64,000 bases of DNA, from assembly GCA_002327865.1 (NCBI GenBank), contig DCUQ01000009.1:62001-126000 (forward strand), read 5' to 3'. The position numbers and the translations under genes are program-made. The notes beneath the pieces are model-generated. The model saw only the letters and a list, made by a program, of their open reading frames with translations, made no database searches and was not told the DNA's origin. This DNA is from Syntrophaceae bacterium UBA2210. GTDB taxonomy: Bacteria > Desulfobacterota > Syntrophia > Syntrophales > UBA2210. Positions 52,048 through 60,601 of this stretch are shown one piece after another. Position 1 is the first letter of the stretch. Each line of letters opens with the position of its first letter.

Positions 52048-53631
52048 TTATCTTTCACCCGAGGTTATACTGCCGTCCATGGCGCTCCAGCCGCCGCCGA
52101 GGGCCTTATACAGGCGCACAAGATTGGACACGACCGTTCCATCGCTTTGCGCACGTTCATCCTCGAAGGACAACAAGGAGCGTTGCGTTTCCAGGACGGT
52201 ACTAAAATCGACGAGGCCTGATTCGTACCGGTCCTGTGCCAGCCGGAAGGCCTTCCGTGCCGCGTCCGTACTCGCAATAAGCGTTTCGCGATGCTGCTGT
52301 TCTTCCGCATATGCGGTGAGGGCATTCTCCACTTCTTCAAGCGCGTCGAGTATGGCCGATTCGTACTGGATCAGCGCCTGATCCTGTAGCGCTGATTGTA
52401 CCTCGATATTCTGCCGGATGGCACCCGCATCAAAAATATTCCAGGAGAAACCCGGGCCGATACTCCACATTCGACCGGCGGTGGTCAGAAAATCACCCAT
52501 CGAGACAGACTCGAGCCCTATGGAACCCGTTAATGTAAATTTGGGATACAGATCGGCCGTCGCCACCCCTACCCTTGCGGTCTGAGCCGCCAGCTCTCTT
52601 TCGGCCATACGGATGTCGGGGCGCTGCCGCAACGTATCCGCCGGGACTCCAACGGCAATTTCCAGGGGGGTAACCGGTATCGGTCGAAGTGTTTTCAATT
52701 CCGAATGGACCGCTCCGGGCGACTGCCCCAGCAACACCGCCAGACGATTCATGGCTTCTTCCAATCCGGTTCTCAATGACGGAAGTTGAGAACGGACGCT
52801 CTCCAGGGCATAAAGAGCCTGTTGCAAATCAAGTTCATCGCTCAACCCGGCCTGATACCGCGACTGTACAAGCCGGCATGTCTCCTGCTGAGCCGCGAGA
52901 TTCGCGCCGGCTATCTCCAGGCGTGCCTGATATGCCCGGACATCTATGTAGTTCAGGGCCACTTCGGCCAGCAGCGATACCAGGACGTCGTTTAGATCTT
53001 CGATACTGGCTTCCAGATCCGCACTCGAAGCCTCGATCGTGCGTCTCGAACCACCGAAAATATCGAGTTCCCAGCTTGCATCCAGACCTGCCGAGTACAG
53101 CCTGTCCGTATCACCGCCGGATCGAGTAACCGATCCCGCCGCATCGACAACCGGGAAAAGAGATGCCCGGTCGATTCCCCTGCGGGCTCGTGATTCACGA
53201 ATGCGTGCCCGGGCTTCCTTGAAATCCGGATTACCGGCAACCGCGCGATCGATCAGGCTGGATAATATGGGGTCATCGAGAGTCTTCCACCAGGCGGCCA
53301 GAGTTGACGGAGACGGTTCTATTCCGGTCAGGCCGCCGTCGAGAGCGCTGTTCCATACCTCTGCGGTCTCGATTTCCGCCGGCACATAATCGGGGCCTAC
53401 GGTTGCGCACCCGTAAAAATTCATCAGCATAAACAAAGCCAGCAGCACACCATGGAATAGCCCATTTCGTCGAATCGTTCCGCGTTTGTGCAACACTCCC
53501 CGATTGTCTTTTTTAGACCGGCAATATTCACCGGTGTCGAAAGCACCGATCTTTGTTTTCATTGAAAGCATGTATTGCAATGCGGGTCCTTTCTGAGTTC
53601 TCAAGATACATCCATCCGTAAACAATATCAA
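52048..53631 (-). CDS. Outer membrane efflux lipoprotein of the MacAB operon (NodT/TolC family)
   Basis: The mature protein starts after a lipobox in LFMLMNFYGCATVGPDYV and has the two-repeat TolC plan with YQAGLSDELDLQQALYAL and QRPDIRMAERELAAQTARVGVATADLYP. The reading frame is 527 residues, but about 75 residues lie before the lipobox, so the true start is probably one of several later codons; no good ribosome site decides it. It ends just before the adaptor start. It should form the exit duct of this export system. Confidence 0.87.
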   Translation of the reverse strand: MILFTDGCILRTQKGPALQYMLSMKTKIGAFDTGEYCRSKKDNRGVLHKRGTIRRNGLFHGVLLALFMLMNFYGCATVGPDYVPAEIETAEVWNSALDGGLTGIEPSPSTLAAWWKTLDDPILSSLIDRAVAGNPDFKEARARIRESRARRGIDRASLFPVVDAAGSVTRSGGDTDRLYSAGLDASWELDIFGGSRRTIEASSADLEASIEDLNDVLVSLLAEVALNYIDVRAYQARLEIAGANLAAQQETCRLVQSRYQAGLSDELDLQQALYALESVRSQLPSLRTGLEEAMNRLAVLLGQSPGAVHSELKTLRPIPVTPLEIAVGVPADTLRQRPDIRMAERELAAQTARVGVATADLYPKFTLTGSIGLESVSMGDFLTTAGRMWSIGPGFSWNIFDAGAIRQNIEVQSALQDQALIQYESAILDALEEVENALTAYAEEQQHRETLIASTDAARKAFRLAQDRYESGLVDFSTVLETQRSLLSFEDERAQSDGTVVSNLVRLYKALGGGWSAMDGSITSGER

Positions 53632-53707
53632 TGTTCAATAGTAACTTCTTATTGACTTCGGCAGGTTGTCCCCGGCGACGATGTAATTGTACCGTCGAAT
53701 CGATGAA

Positions 53708-53772
53708 ACAGCGCCCTTTTCTGTAACATTCGACACCGGGGGGCGGCATCGAAAACAGTGAAAGGGCGCTGT
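53708..53772. other. Long stem-loop between the Spy-like gene and the MacAB-TolC operon
   Basis: ACAGCGCCCTTT (53708-53719) is the exact reverse complement of AAAGGGCGCTGT (53761-53772), with 41 bases between that can pair further (TCGA/TCGA and CTGT/ACAG). It could be a terminator for the Spy-like gene, an attenuator or a small RNA. No strong T-tract is visible on the minus strand. Confidence 0.5.
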
Positions 53773-53822
53773 CGCCGGACCTGTCGAAAGCCTTTTGGAA
53801 ATATTCCGGATTATGAAACCGT

Positions 53823-54344
53823 TCAATCGAACGATGTCCATGGCGGAGCTTCGCCCGCCTGCATCGGACCGCGCATTTTCGGATGCATATCATACAGCTT
53901 CAGTTTCCTGATCTGATCCGCATTCATATGCTTCTCAGCCGCCAGATACAATTCGATGGACTGCACAAACATTTCGCCGCGTATATCCGAAATCTTTTTC
54001 GCCAGTTGAAGGACAGCCGCGCTGTCGATATTATCATCGGAAACCGCTTTATCCATCTGCAGGCACAAGCTGTCGAGCTGGGATTTCAATTCCAGCTGCC
54101 CGGCCCGAAACTTGAAATCCGCATCCCTGAGCTGTTTGACCTGTTCTTTTGTGAGTTTAAATTCTTCAACCATCTGCGGGTTTCTCCAGATCCCGAGCAC
54201 AGACCTATGATGGCATTTCGCGGCAAATCCCTCAGGCTTTCCGTCTCCGGGCGGGAAAGCCCAGGCGATTGCAGGAATGAAACATGCCGTAACGATAAGA
54301 ACGATGAAGCACGCAACAAAATTTTTATGAAACTTTAAATTCAT
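53823..54344 (-). CDS. Spy/CpxP-like periplasmic protein
   Basis: The 173-residue product has a signal peptide ending near AIAWAFPP and a helical body with LTKEQVKQLRDADFKFRAGQLELKSQLDSL, the pattern of the Spy/CpxP and zinc-resistance-associated family. Such proteins act as periplasmic chaperones or stress sensors. AAGGAGGTATAAC precedes the ATG. It is divergent from a two-component pair and upstream of an efflux operon, an arrangement like the Cpx envelope stress system. Confidence 0.85.
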   Translation of the reverse strand: MNLKFHKNFVACFIVLIVTACFIPAIAWAFPPGDGKPEGFAAKCHHRSVLGIWRNPQMVEEFKLTKEQVKQLRDADFKFRAGQLELKSQLDSLCLQMDKAVSDDNIDSAAVLQLAKKISDIRGEMFVQSIELYLAAEKHMNADQIRKLKLYDMHPKMRGPMQAGEAPPWTSFD

Positions 54345-54647
54345 GTTATACCTCCTTGAAGATCTGCCCGGGAAGATTTGCCCCGGTTTTGTGTTGAATT
54401 GAACAGCGAGTGCATTCCCCGCTGCCTGCGGCGGGGTTAGCGAGCGAATAGAAAATAAACATTTTCCTTTTCCTTAACAATCGGAGATTCCCCGCAACTT
54501 GTTGCGGGAAGGTTCAATATAAGGCACGAAGGTAAAGAATGTATGTTATTCGGGAATAAATTTGTAAAGATTTTGTAAAGTTGATTGCTCAGGCATCGCG
54601 GATGGGATAGAAAAAGTAAATTCAGATCGGGATGGAAGGGCGGAGTT
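54345..54647. other. Divergent region between the Spy-like gene and the response regulator, with repeat copy B
   Basis: Most of this stretch is the repeat at 54394-54517. The rest should hold promoters for both directions, but I cannot define them. No gene is seen. Confidence 0.6.
54394..54517 (-). repeat. Intergenic hairpin repeat, copy B (inverted copy of 7432-7549)
   Basis: The reverse complement of this segment matches copy A over its whole length, apart from a 6-8 base difference in the AT-rich centre. Differences such as C/T and A/G in the flanks keep the hairpin arms paired. Both copies sit in gene-free promoter regions. Confidence 0.8.
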
Positions 54648-55385
54648 GTGACGAACCGGGGGATTTTACCGGCTGCAACGAAAATTATTATTATCGATGA
54701 CGACAGGAAACTGTGTCAGCTTGTAGCGGATTACCTGGAACCCATGGGATACAAGGTAGAGTCGGCCTTCGATGGCCCCCGGGGGCTGGAGATGATTCTG
54801 AACGGCGACTATCACGCAGTGATCCTTGATGTCATGATGCCCGGGATGGACGGGTTCGAAGTGTTGAAGCGGTTGCGCAGGGAATCCGACATACCGGTCT
54901 TGATGCTGACTGCCCGGGGGGAGGAAACCGACAGAATCGTAGGGCTCGAGATGGGCGCCGATGATTATCTGCCCAAGACATTCTCCCCGCGGGAACTTCT
55001 CGCGCGCCTTCGTGCCGTTACCCGTCGACATGCCGTATCCGGACACACCGATTCGACCGAATCCGCTGACGCAAGCCTGATAATAGGAGATCTGCACATA
55101 GAACAAGGCTCTCGAACGGTCCGCCTGGGAACGGCGACTTTGAACCTTACCCCTGTGGAATATGATCTCTTGACACGCCTTGCCGGATCACCGGGGAGGG
55201 TCCTGACACGCGATCAGCTATTAGACGCCGTTGCCGGAAGGAGCTACGAAGTTTTCGACCGGTCCATCGATGTCCATATATCTTCGCTCCGTCGGAAGCT
55301 CGGAGACGATCCCCGCAACCCCAGATTCATTCAAACCGTCCGGACCGCGGGATATATGTTAAAAGGTCAGGGTACCAAACAATGA
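54648..55385 (+). CDS. OmpR/CpxR-family response regulator
   Basis: A GTG at 54648 with GAAGGG upstream gives about 245 residues; a TTG at 54585 would add 21. The receiver domain has the acidic pocket (IIIDDD), the phosphorylated Asp in VILDVMMPGMDG and the conserved Lys in DDYLPKTFSPREL, where the usual Pro after Lys is Thr. The C-terminal winged helix carries LTPVEYDLLTRLAGSPGRVLTRDQLL and DVHISSLRRKLGDDP. It overlaps the kinase gene by 4 bases. It probably controls the Spy-like gene and the efflux operon. Confidence 0.93.
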   Translation: MTNRGILPAATKIIIIDDDRKLCQLVADYLEPMGYKVESAFDGPRGLEMILNGDYHAVILDVMMPGMDGFEVLKRLRRESDIPVLMLTARGEETDRIVGLEMGADDYLPKTFSPRELLARLRAVTRRHAVSGHTDSTESADASLIIGDLHIEQGSRTVRLGTATLNLTPVEYDLLTRLAGSPGRVLTRDQLLDAVAGRSYEVFDRSIDVHISSLRRKLGDDPRNPRFIQTVRTAGYMLKGQGTKQ

Positions 55386-56839
55386 TGAAACCCGCATCGT
55401 CGTTATTCGCGAAAATACTCTGCTGGTTCTTCCTGAATCTGGTCCTGGTAGCCGCGGCCCTGGCCGTGTTTTTTGCATTCCAGCCACAGATGGACCTGCA
55501 CTCTATTTTCGGACAACAGGGATCGAATCGCCTGCGAACCGCCGGCATGTTGATTGCCCATGATCTTAGTCAATTAACGCAGGAAGACTGGTCCACCGTA
55601 CTTGCAAGACACGCGGATATTCACCGGGTTGATTTTGCTCTCGTACTCGAAGACGGAAATTGCTTCTACTCAAAAGACGGTGATCTGCCCGGCACTGTCA
55701 TAAGCAGAGCCAGAGACGTCCTGCGACATAAACCTCCCCTGGACCGGTTTTCGTCTCCTGTCGGAAATACCCGTGACTTGCTGAAGAATAGCAACATCGG
55801 GAAAAAACCGCATTTGACAATGCGAACCCGGCATCCTGCCCGCTACTGGATCGGGATTCCGATTCCGCTGTTTCTGGAACCGTTGAAACCGCCGCTACAC
55901 GCCATGCTTCTGGCCGGTTCGGATTCCATAACGGGAAACGGTTTTTTCTTCGACCCCCTGCCCTGGATGATCGTCGCGGCAGCGGTGATATTGATTTCGG
56001 TGCTGATGTGGATACCGATGGTGAGAAACATCACACGACCGCTCGCTCGTATGACCCGGGCGACCGAAAACATCGCCAGGGGACAGTTTGACACATCCAT
56101 CGACGAACCGAGGGCCGATGAAATCGGACGCCTGGCGAAAGCCGTCAATCACATGACCATGCGTTTGTCGGCCTTTGTTAAGGGTCAGAAGCGATTCCTG
56201 GGAGACGTGGCGCATGAACTGGGAGCCCCTATAGCCCGAATCCAGTTCGGCCTCGGCGCCCTGGAACAGCGCGTACAAGAGGAAAATCGGAAACGGGTGG
56301 CCGATGTAATGGAAGACGTCGATCATATGTCAAAACTGGTTAACGAACTGTTAGTTCTTTCGCGGGCCGAAATGAAAACAGAAACGGTTACGCTGGGCCC
56401 CATGGATCTGCTTCCCGCGGTTCAGGAGGCTGTAAACCGGGAGACCAGACAGGGAGCAACGATCATCGTTCAAGTAGATAAGGCGCTCCGCGTCGTCGCA
56501 TCCCCGGGGCTGTTGACCAGGGCACTCGCCAATCTCCTGCGAAATGCCGTTAAATATGCCGGAAACGACGGCCCGATCCATGTACACGCCGAAAAAAGAA
56601 CCGATGCGGTCGAGATAGCAGTGAGGGACTCCGGTCCGGGCGTGCCGGAAGATTTTCTTGAACAACTTTTCGAGCCTTTCTTCCGCCCGGAACCTTCCCG
56701 GAATCGAGATTCCGGCGGCGTCGGACTGGGACTGGCGATCGTAAAAACCTGTATAGAAACGTGCAGGGGAACAGTAAGTGCTCACAACCTTACGCCCCGG
56801 GGTTTTGCGGTTACCATAACACTGAAAAGCGGCCATTGA
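55382..56839 (+). CDS. Sensor histidine kinase (CpxA-like, HAMP)
   Basis: The 485-residue product has an N-terminal helix, a periplasmic domain (residues about 35-190), a second helix (PWMIVAAAVILISVLMWIPMV), a HAMP domain with RPLARMTRATENIARGQFD, the H-box VAHELGAPIARIQFG and the ATPase boxes LANLLRNAVKYA, DSGPGVPE and GVGLGLAIV. The H-box has Gly where Arg is usual. It senses the envelope state and phosphorylates the regulator encoded just before it. Confidence 0.93.
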   Translation: MMKPASSLFAKILCWFFLNLVLVAAALAVFFAFQPQMDLHSIFGQQGSNRLRTAGMLIAHDLSQLTQEDWSTVLARHADIHRVDFALVLEDGNCFYSKDGDLPGTVISRARDVLRHKPPLDRFSSPVGNTRDLLKNSNIGKKPHLTMRTRHPARYWIGIPIPLFLEPLKPPLHAMLLAGSDSITGNGFFFDPLPWMIVAAAVILISVLMWIPMVRNITRPLARMTRATENIARGQFDTSIDEPRADEIGRLAKAVNHMTMRLSAFVKGQKRFLGDVAHELGAPIARIQFGLGALEQRVQEENRKRVADVMEDVDHMSKLVNELLVLSRAEMKTETVTLGPMDLLPAVQEAVNRETRQGATIIVQVDKALRVVASPGLLTRALANLLRNAVKYAGNDGPIHVHAEKRTDAVEIAVRDSGPGVPEDFLEQLFEPFFRPEPSRNRDSGGVGLGLAIVKTCIETCRGTVSAHNLTPRGFAVTITLKSGH

Positions 56840-57186
56840 ATAATTACACCGGGCAAGAAATCTGCAAGTTTCCTCAGAGTACGAAATGTCGACTATGCTG
56901 ATCATAGGATCTGTATCCGTGCCACGCGGTTATTATTTCATTGACTCACAGAGCCTGTTTTCTTATACTCCCGCCACGAAATACGCAGCAGTTCTTATGA
57001 GAAAAGATCGGCATTCCAGGTGAATCGGGAGCAAATGACGTCGAATCCATACGCAGAGGTTATCGCGTATGGAATATACGCGTTCCGCTACCTTCATCGT
57101 TAACGGTAACAATATTATTTTCGTGATAAATCCGTCAGGGAACGTTAGATGGTTCCCGTGATCATATCACTCTCCATGGCAGGAAT
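56840..57186. other. Intergenic region with no recognised feature
   Basis: I see no gene, hairpin terminator or repeat here. The last bases hold the start signals of the following gene. Confidence 0.5.
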
Positions 57187-57654
57187 ATGAAGAAAGAAAA
57201 CGAAAAAATTATCGGCGAGTTTCTAAGGCATGCCGGAGAACTCTCAGAAGAAATCGAAACGGATACCGAAGCACTACTTGGTACTGTGCCTTTTATTTTC
57301 GGAATACTCCGGGAACGCCCGGAGGCGTTTGTACTCTCGGCGATGGGTGACTACCTGATGCACCGGCCACCGAATCTGGACCCGAAAACGGCCGAATTGA
57401 TTGCAATCGCAGCGTCCGCCGCTGCAGGTGCGGACAACTGTCTGAAAACACATATCGGAGCCGCCAGGCGGACAGGAGCTACCCGTGACGAGATACTCGA
57501 TACCCTCCTGCTAACCTCGATCATCGGAAGAACGAAAATGCTCGCTTCCTCACTGCGGGTTTTCAGTGCCGTATTCGAAGCAGACACAGACGCGGCGGGC
57601 GGGGAAAAGAAAACCGACGGCAAAAATCCGGGTGAGGCAACACCGGAACAGTAA
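57187..57654 (+). CDS. Carboxymuconolactone decarboxylase/AhpD-like protein
   Basis: The 155-residue product shows the CMD fold pattern PPNLDPKTAELIAIAASAAAGADNCLKTHIGAARRTGATRDEI across residues 60-105. AhpD enzymes use CXXC plus His; here only the second Cys and the His remain (ADNCLKTH), so peroxidase-type chemistry is doubtful. The C-terminus is hydrophilic and probably disordered. It stands alone. A small hairpin ACCGCC-CCT-GGCGGT follows downstream. Confidence 0.8.
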   Translation: MKKENEKIIGEFLRHAGELSEEIETDTEALLGTVPFIFGILRERPEAFVLSAMGDYLMHRPPNLDPKTAELIAIAASAAAGADNCLKTHIGAARRTGATRDEILDTLLLTSIIGRTKMLASSLRVFSAVFEADTDAAGGEKKTDGKNPGEATPEQ

Positions 57655-57860
57655 CAGTGCGGAGCAGTAAGGATACACGCCGGCGATTTTATTTTACAAT
57701 ACTGGGTGTCTATCCTTGTGCTGTTTTTTGTGCATTCCCGGGTGACCGCCCCTGGCGGTTGTGTGTGATTGACAAAGGCTTGCCAATCAGGAAAGGTCCT
57801 CTCGTGGAAAAAAACCGGAAGCTGTAAACCGGTGTAACCAAACAGTTCTTCAATCGTTTC

Positions 57861-58343
57861 TTGAGCGATATGATTGTCTTCCAGGATTTTTACCGTAATT
57901 ACAAGGATAGCCTGCTGGCCTATCTGCTACGGATGACAGGCGAGTATGAGGCATCCCGTGATCTGATGCAGGAGAGCTTTACCCGCTGCCTGGAGCGATA
58001 CGGCCGGGACGGCTGCAAACCATCGCTGCTGTTTACCATCGCGCGCAACGCCGTGTATGACCGGAGTCGGCACATACGGGTTCAGGAGCGTTCAGAACTT
58101 CAGCGCCGGCCGGAGTCCGTGCATCCGGAGGAGCACCACTTGTTACGTGAAGAATATCGACGGGTTCTGAACGCCATCCAGCAGTTGAATCCGGATGAAA
58201 AGGACCTCCTCTCTCTGGCGGCGACCGGCATCTATTCCTATCGACAGATCGCACAACAGGTCGGCATCAGCGAGGCAAACGTCAAGGTGAAGATCCATCG
58301 TTCCCGCATGAAACTTAAGAAGCTGCTTGATGAAGGAGAATAA
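57861..58343 (+). CDS. ECF-type RNA polymerase sigma factor
   Basis: The 160-residue product has sigma region 2 (FYRNYKDSLLAYLLRMTGEYEASRDLMQESFTRCLERYG) and region 4 (LSLAATGIYSYRQIAQQVGISEANVKVKIHRSRMKLKKLL), without region 3, as in ECF factors. The start may be TTG at 57861 or ATG at 57870; neither has a strong ribosome site. Its stop lies inside the ribosome site of the anti-sigma gene, so the two are coupled. It likely turns on this four-gene set and distant genes when the anti-sigma releases it. Confidence 0.92.
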   Translation: MSDMIVFQDFYRNYKDSLLAYLLRMTGEYEASRDLMQESFTRCLERYGRDGCKPSLLFTIARNAVYDRSRHIRVQERSELQRRPESVHPEEHHLLREEYRRVLNAIQQLNPDEKDLLSLAATGIYSYRQIAQQVGISEANVKVKIHRSRMKLKKLLDEGE

Positions 58344-58344
58344 A

Positions 58345-58932
58345 ATGGACGAAATAATAAGCATGTTCATCGATAACGAATTGAGCATCGACGAAAAACT
58401 GTCTTTTATAAAAAAGTTGAAGGTCGATCCCGACTTTTTCAGCGAAACCGTGGCTCTGCTAGAGCAGGAAAAGCTGCTCCGGGCCGAAGGTCTGTATACC
58501 GCGCCCCCGCTCGATTGGAAAGTACCGGCGAAAGAACACGGCAAGCCGCGCGATTTGCTGAAAGGATTCTTTCGTCCCCTGTTGCAACCCGTCGGCGTCA
58601 TGGCTGTACTCGCTATCGCCGTGTTGGGGATCATGCTGGCCGGCACACCTGACCCCGCTGCCACTGTCTGTCCGAGCCGTTTCGTGGTGTACCAACCGGA
58701 CGCCAGGGAGGTCGCAGTGGCTGGAGAATTTACTGATTGGCAACCAATGCCCATGCACGCCGCAGGACCCGGAGGATATTGGGAAATCAATCTCGAAGTT
58801 CCCGCCGGTGAATATCGTTTTGTATATATCGCCGATGGTAAAAAGCGTTTTATCGATCCTACCGTACCGGCGAGGGAACAGGATGATTTCGGCGGGGAGA
58901 ACGGTATTCTTGTAGTAGGGAAATCGATATGA
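58345..58932 (+). CDS. Anti-sigma factor with extracytoplasmic glycogen-binding-like (CBM48/AMPK-type) domain
   Basis: The ATG at 58345 follows AAGGAG and gives 195 residues. Residues 1-50 (MDEIISMFIDNELSIDEKLSFIKKLKVD) look like a cytosolic anti-sigma segment. One membrane helix spans about 80-101. Residues 108-194 resemble the glycogen-binding domain of AMPK beta and isoamylases: VAVAGEFTDWQPMPM, then GYWEINLEVPAGEYRFVYIADG and FIDPTVP. This predicts a sensor whose outer domain binds a glycan or a protein partner and controls the sigma factor. The fold call is from sequence pattern only. Confidence 0.82.
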   Translation: MDEIISMFIDNELSIDEKLSFIKKLKVDPDFFSETVALLEQEKLLRAEGLYTAPPLDWKVPAKEHGKPRDLLKGFFRPLLQPVGVMAVLAIAVLGIMLAGTPDPAATVCPSRFVVYQPDAREVAVAGEFTDWQPMPMHAAGPGGYWEINLEVPAGEYRFVYIADGKKRFIDPTVPAREQDDFGGENGILVVGKSI

Positions 58933-59252
58933 AGAAGCGACTTTTTCTCATCGTATTGCTTTTTCTGATGTTTTGCGGATGTTCACAGCACCGCTGCATC
59001 AATAACGGGAAGATTAATCTATACCTTGAAGCACCAGGGGCCGAATCGGTTGTGTTCGTGTCATCTCTCGACAGCTTTAAGCCACATTTAATGCACAGGA
59101 CACCGGAAGGTACATGGATGATTTCCCTGCCGGCATCGAGAGAGTTCCGCTATTTTTATCTTGTCGACGGCGAGGCCTGTTGCCCGACTTGCAAGTATCG
59201 GGAAACGGACGATTTCGGTGCCTGTAACTTTATTTTCATTCCCGAAATGTAA
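58929..59252 (+). CDS. Lipoprotein with a glycogen-binding-like fold
   Basis: The 107-residue product has a lipoprotein signal (FLMFCGCSQHRC). The mature part, with VVFVSSLDSFKPHLM, GTWMISLPASREFRYFYLVDGE and TDDFGACNFIFI, follows the same strand pattern as the outer domain of the anti-sigma encoded upstream, including the DDFG segment. A CCPTC motif may form a disulfide or bind metal. It overlaps the anti-sigma stop by 4 bases. It may compete with, or pair with, the anti-sigma outer domain. Confidence 0.75.
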   Translation: MKKRLFLIVLLFLMFCGCSQHRCINNGKINLYLEAPGAESVVFVSSLDSFKPHLMHRTPEGTWMISLPASREFRYFYLVDGEACCPTCKYRETDDFGACNFIFIPEM

Positions 59253-59309
59253 CTTTTAAACGCACTGAACGTTTTCAGGATAAAAAGCAATTCCAAAGGA
59301 GACCTTTCT

Positions 59310-60224
59310 ATGAAAAAAATACTTTTCTGCATACTGTTACTGCTCCTGTGGGCATCGCCGGCACTGTCCGACGAGGTTGAGGACAGGCTGGGTGCCATGG
59401 CTACCGAGCAACAGCGGACCGTCACGCGGGCGATGATCGACGCCGGCATAGACCCGGAAGATTCCATCCTGATGACACAGGCCATGATCAGGAACCGGTT
59501 CCGTGATCAATATATGGTGAGAGCTCAGCAGATGGTTATAGAAGCCAAAAAAGGAAACCTGCCTGTGGAGCCCGTCATGAACAAGGCCTTTGAGGGTATC
59601 GCCAAAAATGCCCCGGACGAAGCGGTAGTCCGGGCCATGGAAACGGTGCTTTCACGCTATTCCTATGCGTACGCACATGCCTTACGTTATACACAGCAAA
59701 ACACCTATCAGCGAAAGATCGGCAACGCCATCGCAGAGGCCACGACCGCAGGTTTGGCAAACGGAGATGTCGACCAGTTGATGACTCAACTACAACTCAG
59801 CCGGCAGCAGCGGGACCGGTACAGGGACAATACAGACAGCGACGAGTTTGCCCTGGAAAGTTTCCAAATGGCGCGCGATATGATGCGGCTGGGTGTTCCG
59901 ACGGATGAGACGGAAGCAGTAATCAGTCAGGCCATACGGCAAACCGGCTTCACCGTTCAAAACATGCAACAGATGCGCCATCGCTTCAGGGAACAGGCTT
60001 CCCTGGTCGATCCCGAACAACTGGCGCTGGAGTACTCCCGTGCTATCCGCGAGGGAGCCGAACCCGGATCGGACATGTCCGAAAACGCATCCCATGGCAG
60101 TTCCGCTGACAATAGCAGCGGCAGTTCAGGCGGCAGCGGTTCCGGCAATAGCGGTGACTCGGGCAGCGGTGACTCGGGCGGCGGCGACTCGGGCGGCGGC
60201 GACTCGGGCGGCGGGCGAAAATAG
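59310..60224 (+). CDS. Secreted helical protein with Gly/Ser/Asp repeat tail, unknown function
   Basis: The 304-residue product has a signal peptide ending near SPALSDE, a helical body (residues about 20-250) rich in Arg, Gln and Met with repeated segments such as MIDAGIDPEDSILMTQAMIRNRFRDQ and QAIRQTGFTVQNMQQMRHRFREQ, and a tail of SG/GGGDSG repeats. I do not recognise the family. AAAGGAGACC precedes the start. As the fourth gene after the ECF pair it is a likely target or partner of that system. The flexible tail could be an envelope spacer or binding element. Confidence 0.7.
   Translation: MKKILFCILLLLLWASPALSDEVEDRLGAMATEQQRTVTRAMIDAGIDPEDSILMTQAMIRNRFRDQYMVRAQQMVIEAKKGNLPVEPVMNKAFEGIAKNAPDEAVVRAMETVLSRYSYAYAHALRYTQQNTYQRKIGNAIAEATTAGLANGDVDQLMTQLQLSRQQRDRYRDNTDSDEFALESFQMARDMMRLGVPTDETEAVISQAIRQTGFTVQNMQQMRHRFREQASLVDPEQLALEYSRAIREGAEPGSDMSENASHGSSADNSSGSSGGSGSGNSGDSGSGDSGGGDSGGGDSGGGRK
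60153..60212 (+). repeat. Four tandem 15-bp units in the secreted protein gene
   Basis: Four near-identical units of GGYGACTCGGGCRGC encode GDSG(S/G) steps in the protein tail. The copy number of such repeats often changes between strains by slippage, and 15 bases keeps the frame. Confidence 0.85.
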
Positions 60225-60601
60225 AACTATCCAGGATAATTGTAAACAGGCGCAGCGGTTTGCTCTATCAGCAACAAACGTTCATGCTCCGACCGTTGCG
60301 CCGCTTTCAATCCAACCGGCATAATTTCTCACTTTACTCCAAGACAAACAATCAGCAAGCAACAGGCACTTCTTTGTTCCGTTCCAGCCCTGGATAATGC
60401 ATATGCCCACGAAATTTGAGCCGTAATAACATCCACTCTTGCATTCATAGTGTTCATGATATATTCTCGGCATGTCTTTGCCGGGGATCACATTGCCTGT
60501 TACAGTAAAGCACCTGCTGCCGGCAGGCGCGATATCCGACCGCGGCGTGCGGATAAACATGAGCCTCATGAAAAGACAGGAATATCCGCAAAGGATCACA
60601 T
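60225..60601. other. Intergenic region between the Gly/Ser-tail gene and the acetolactate decarboxylase
   Basis: A GGCGCAGCGG ... CCGTTGCGCC inverted repeat with a wide loop lies near its start and might end the previous transcript. No gene or clear promoter is seen. Confidence 0.45.

Noticed and set aside
60153..60212. Tandem repeats as a CRISPR array
   Set aside because: Units are 15 bases without spacers and lie in frame inside a coding region.
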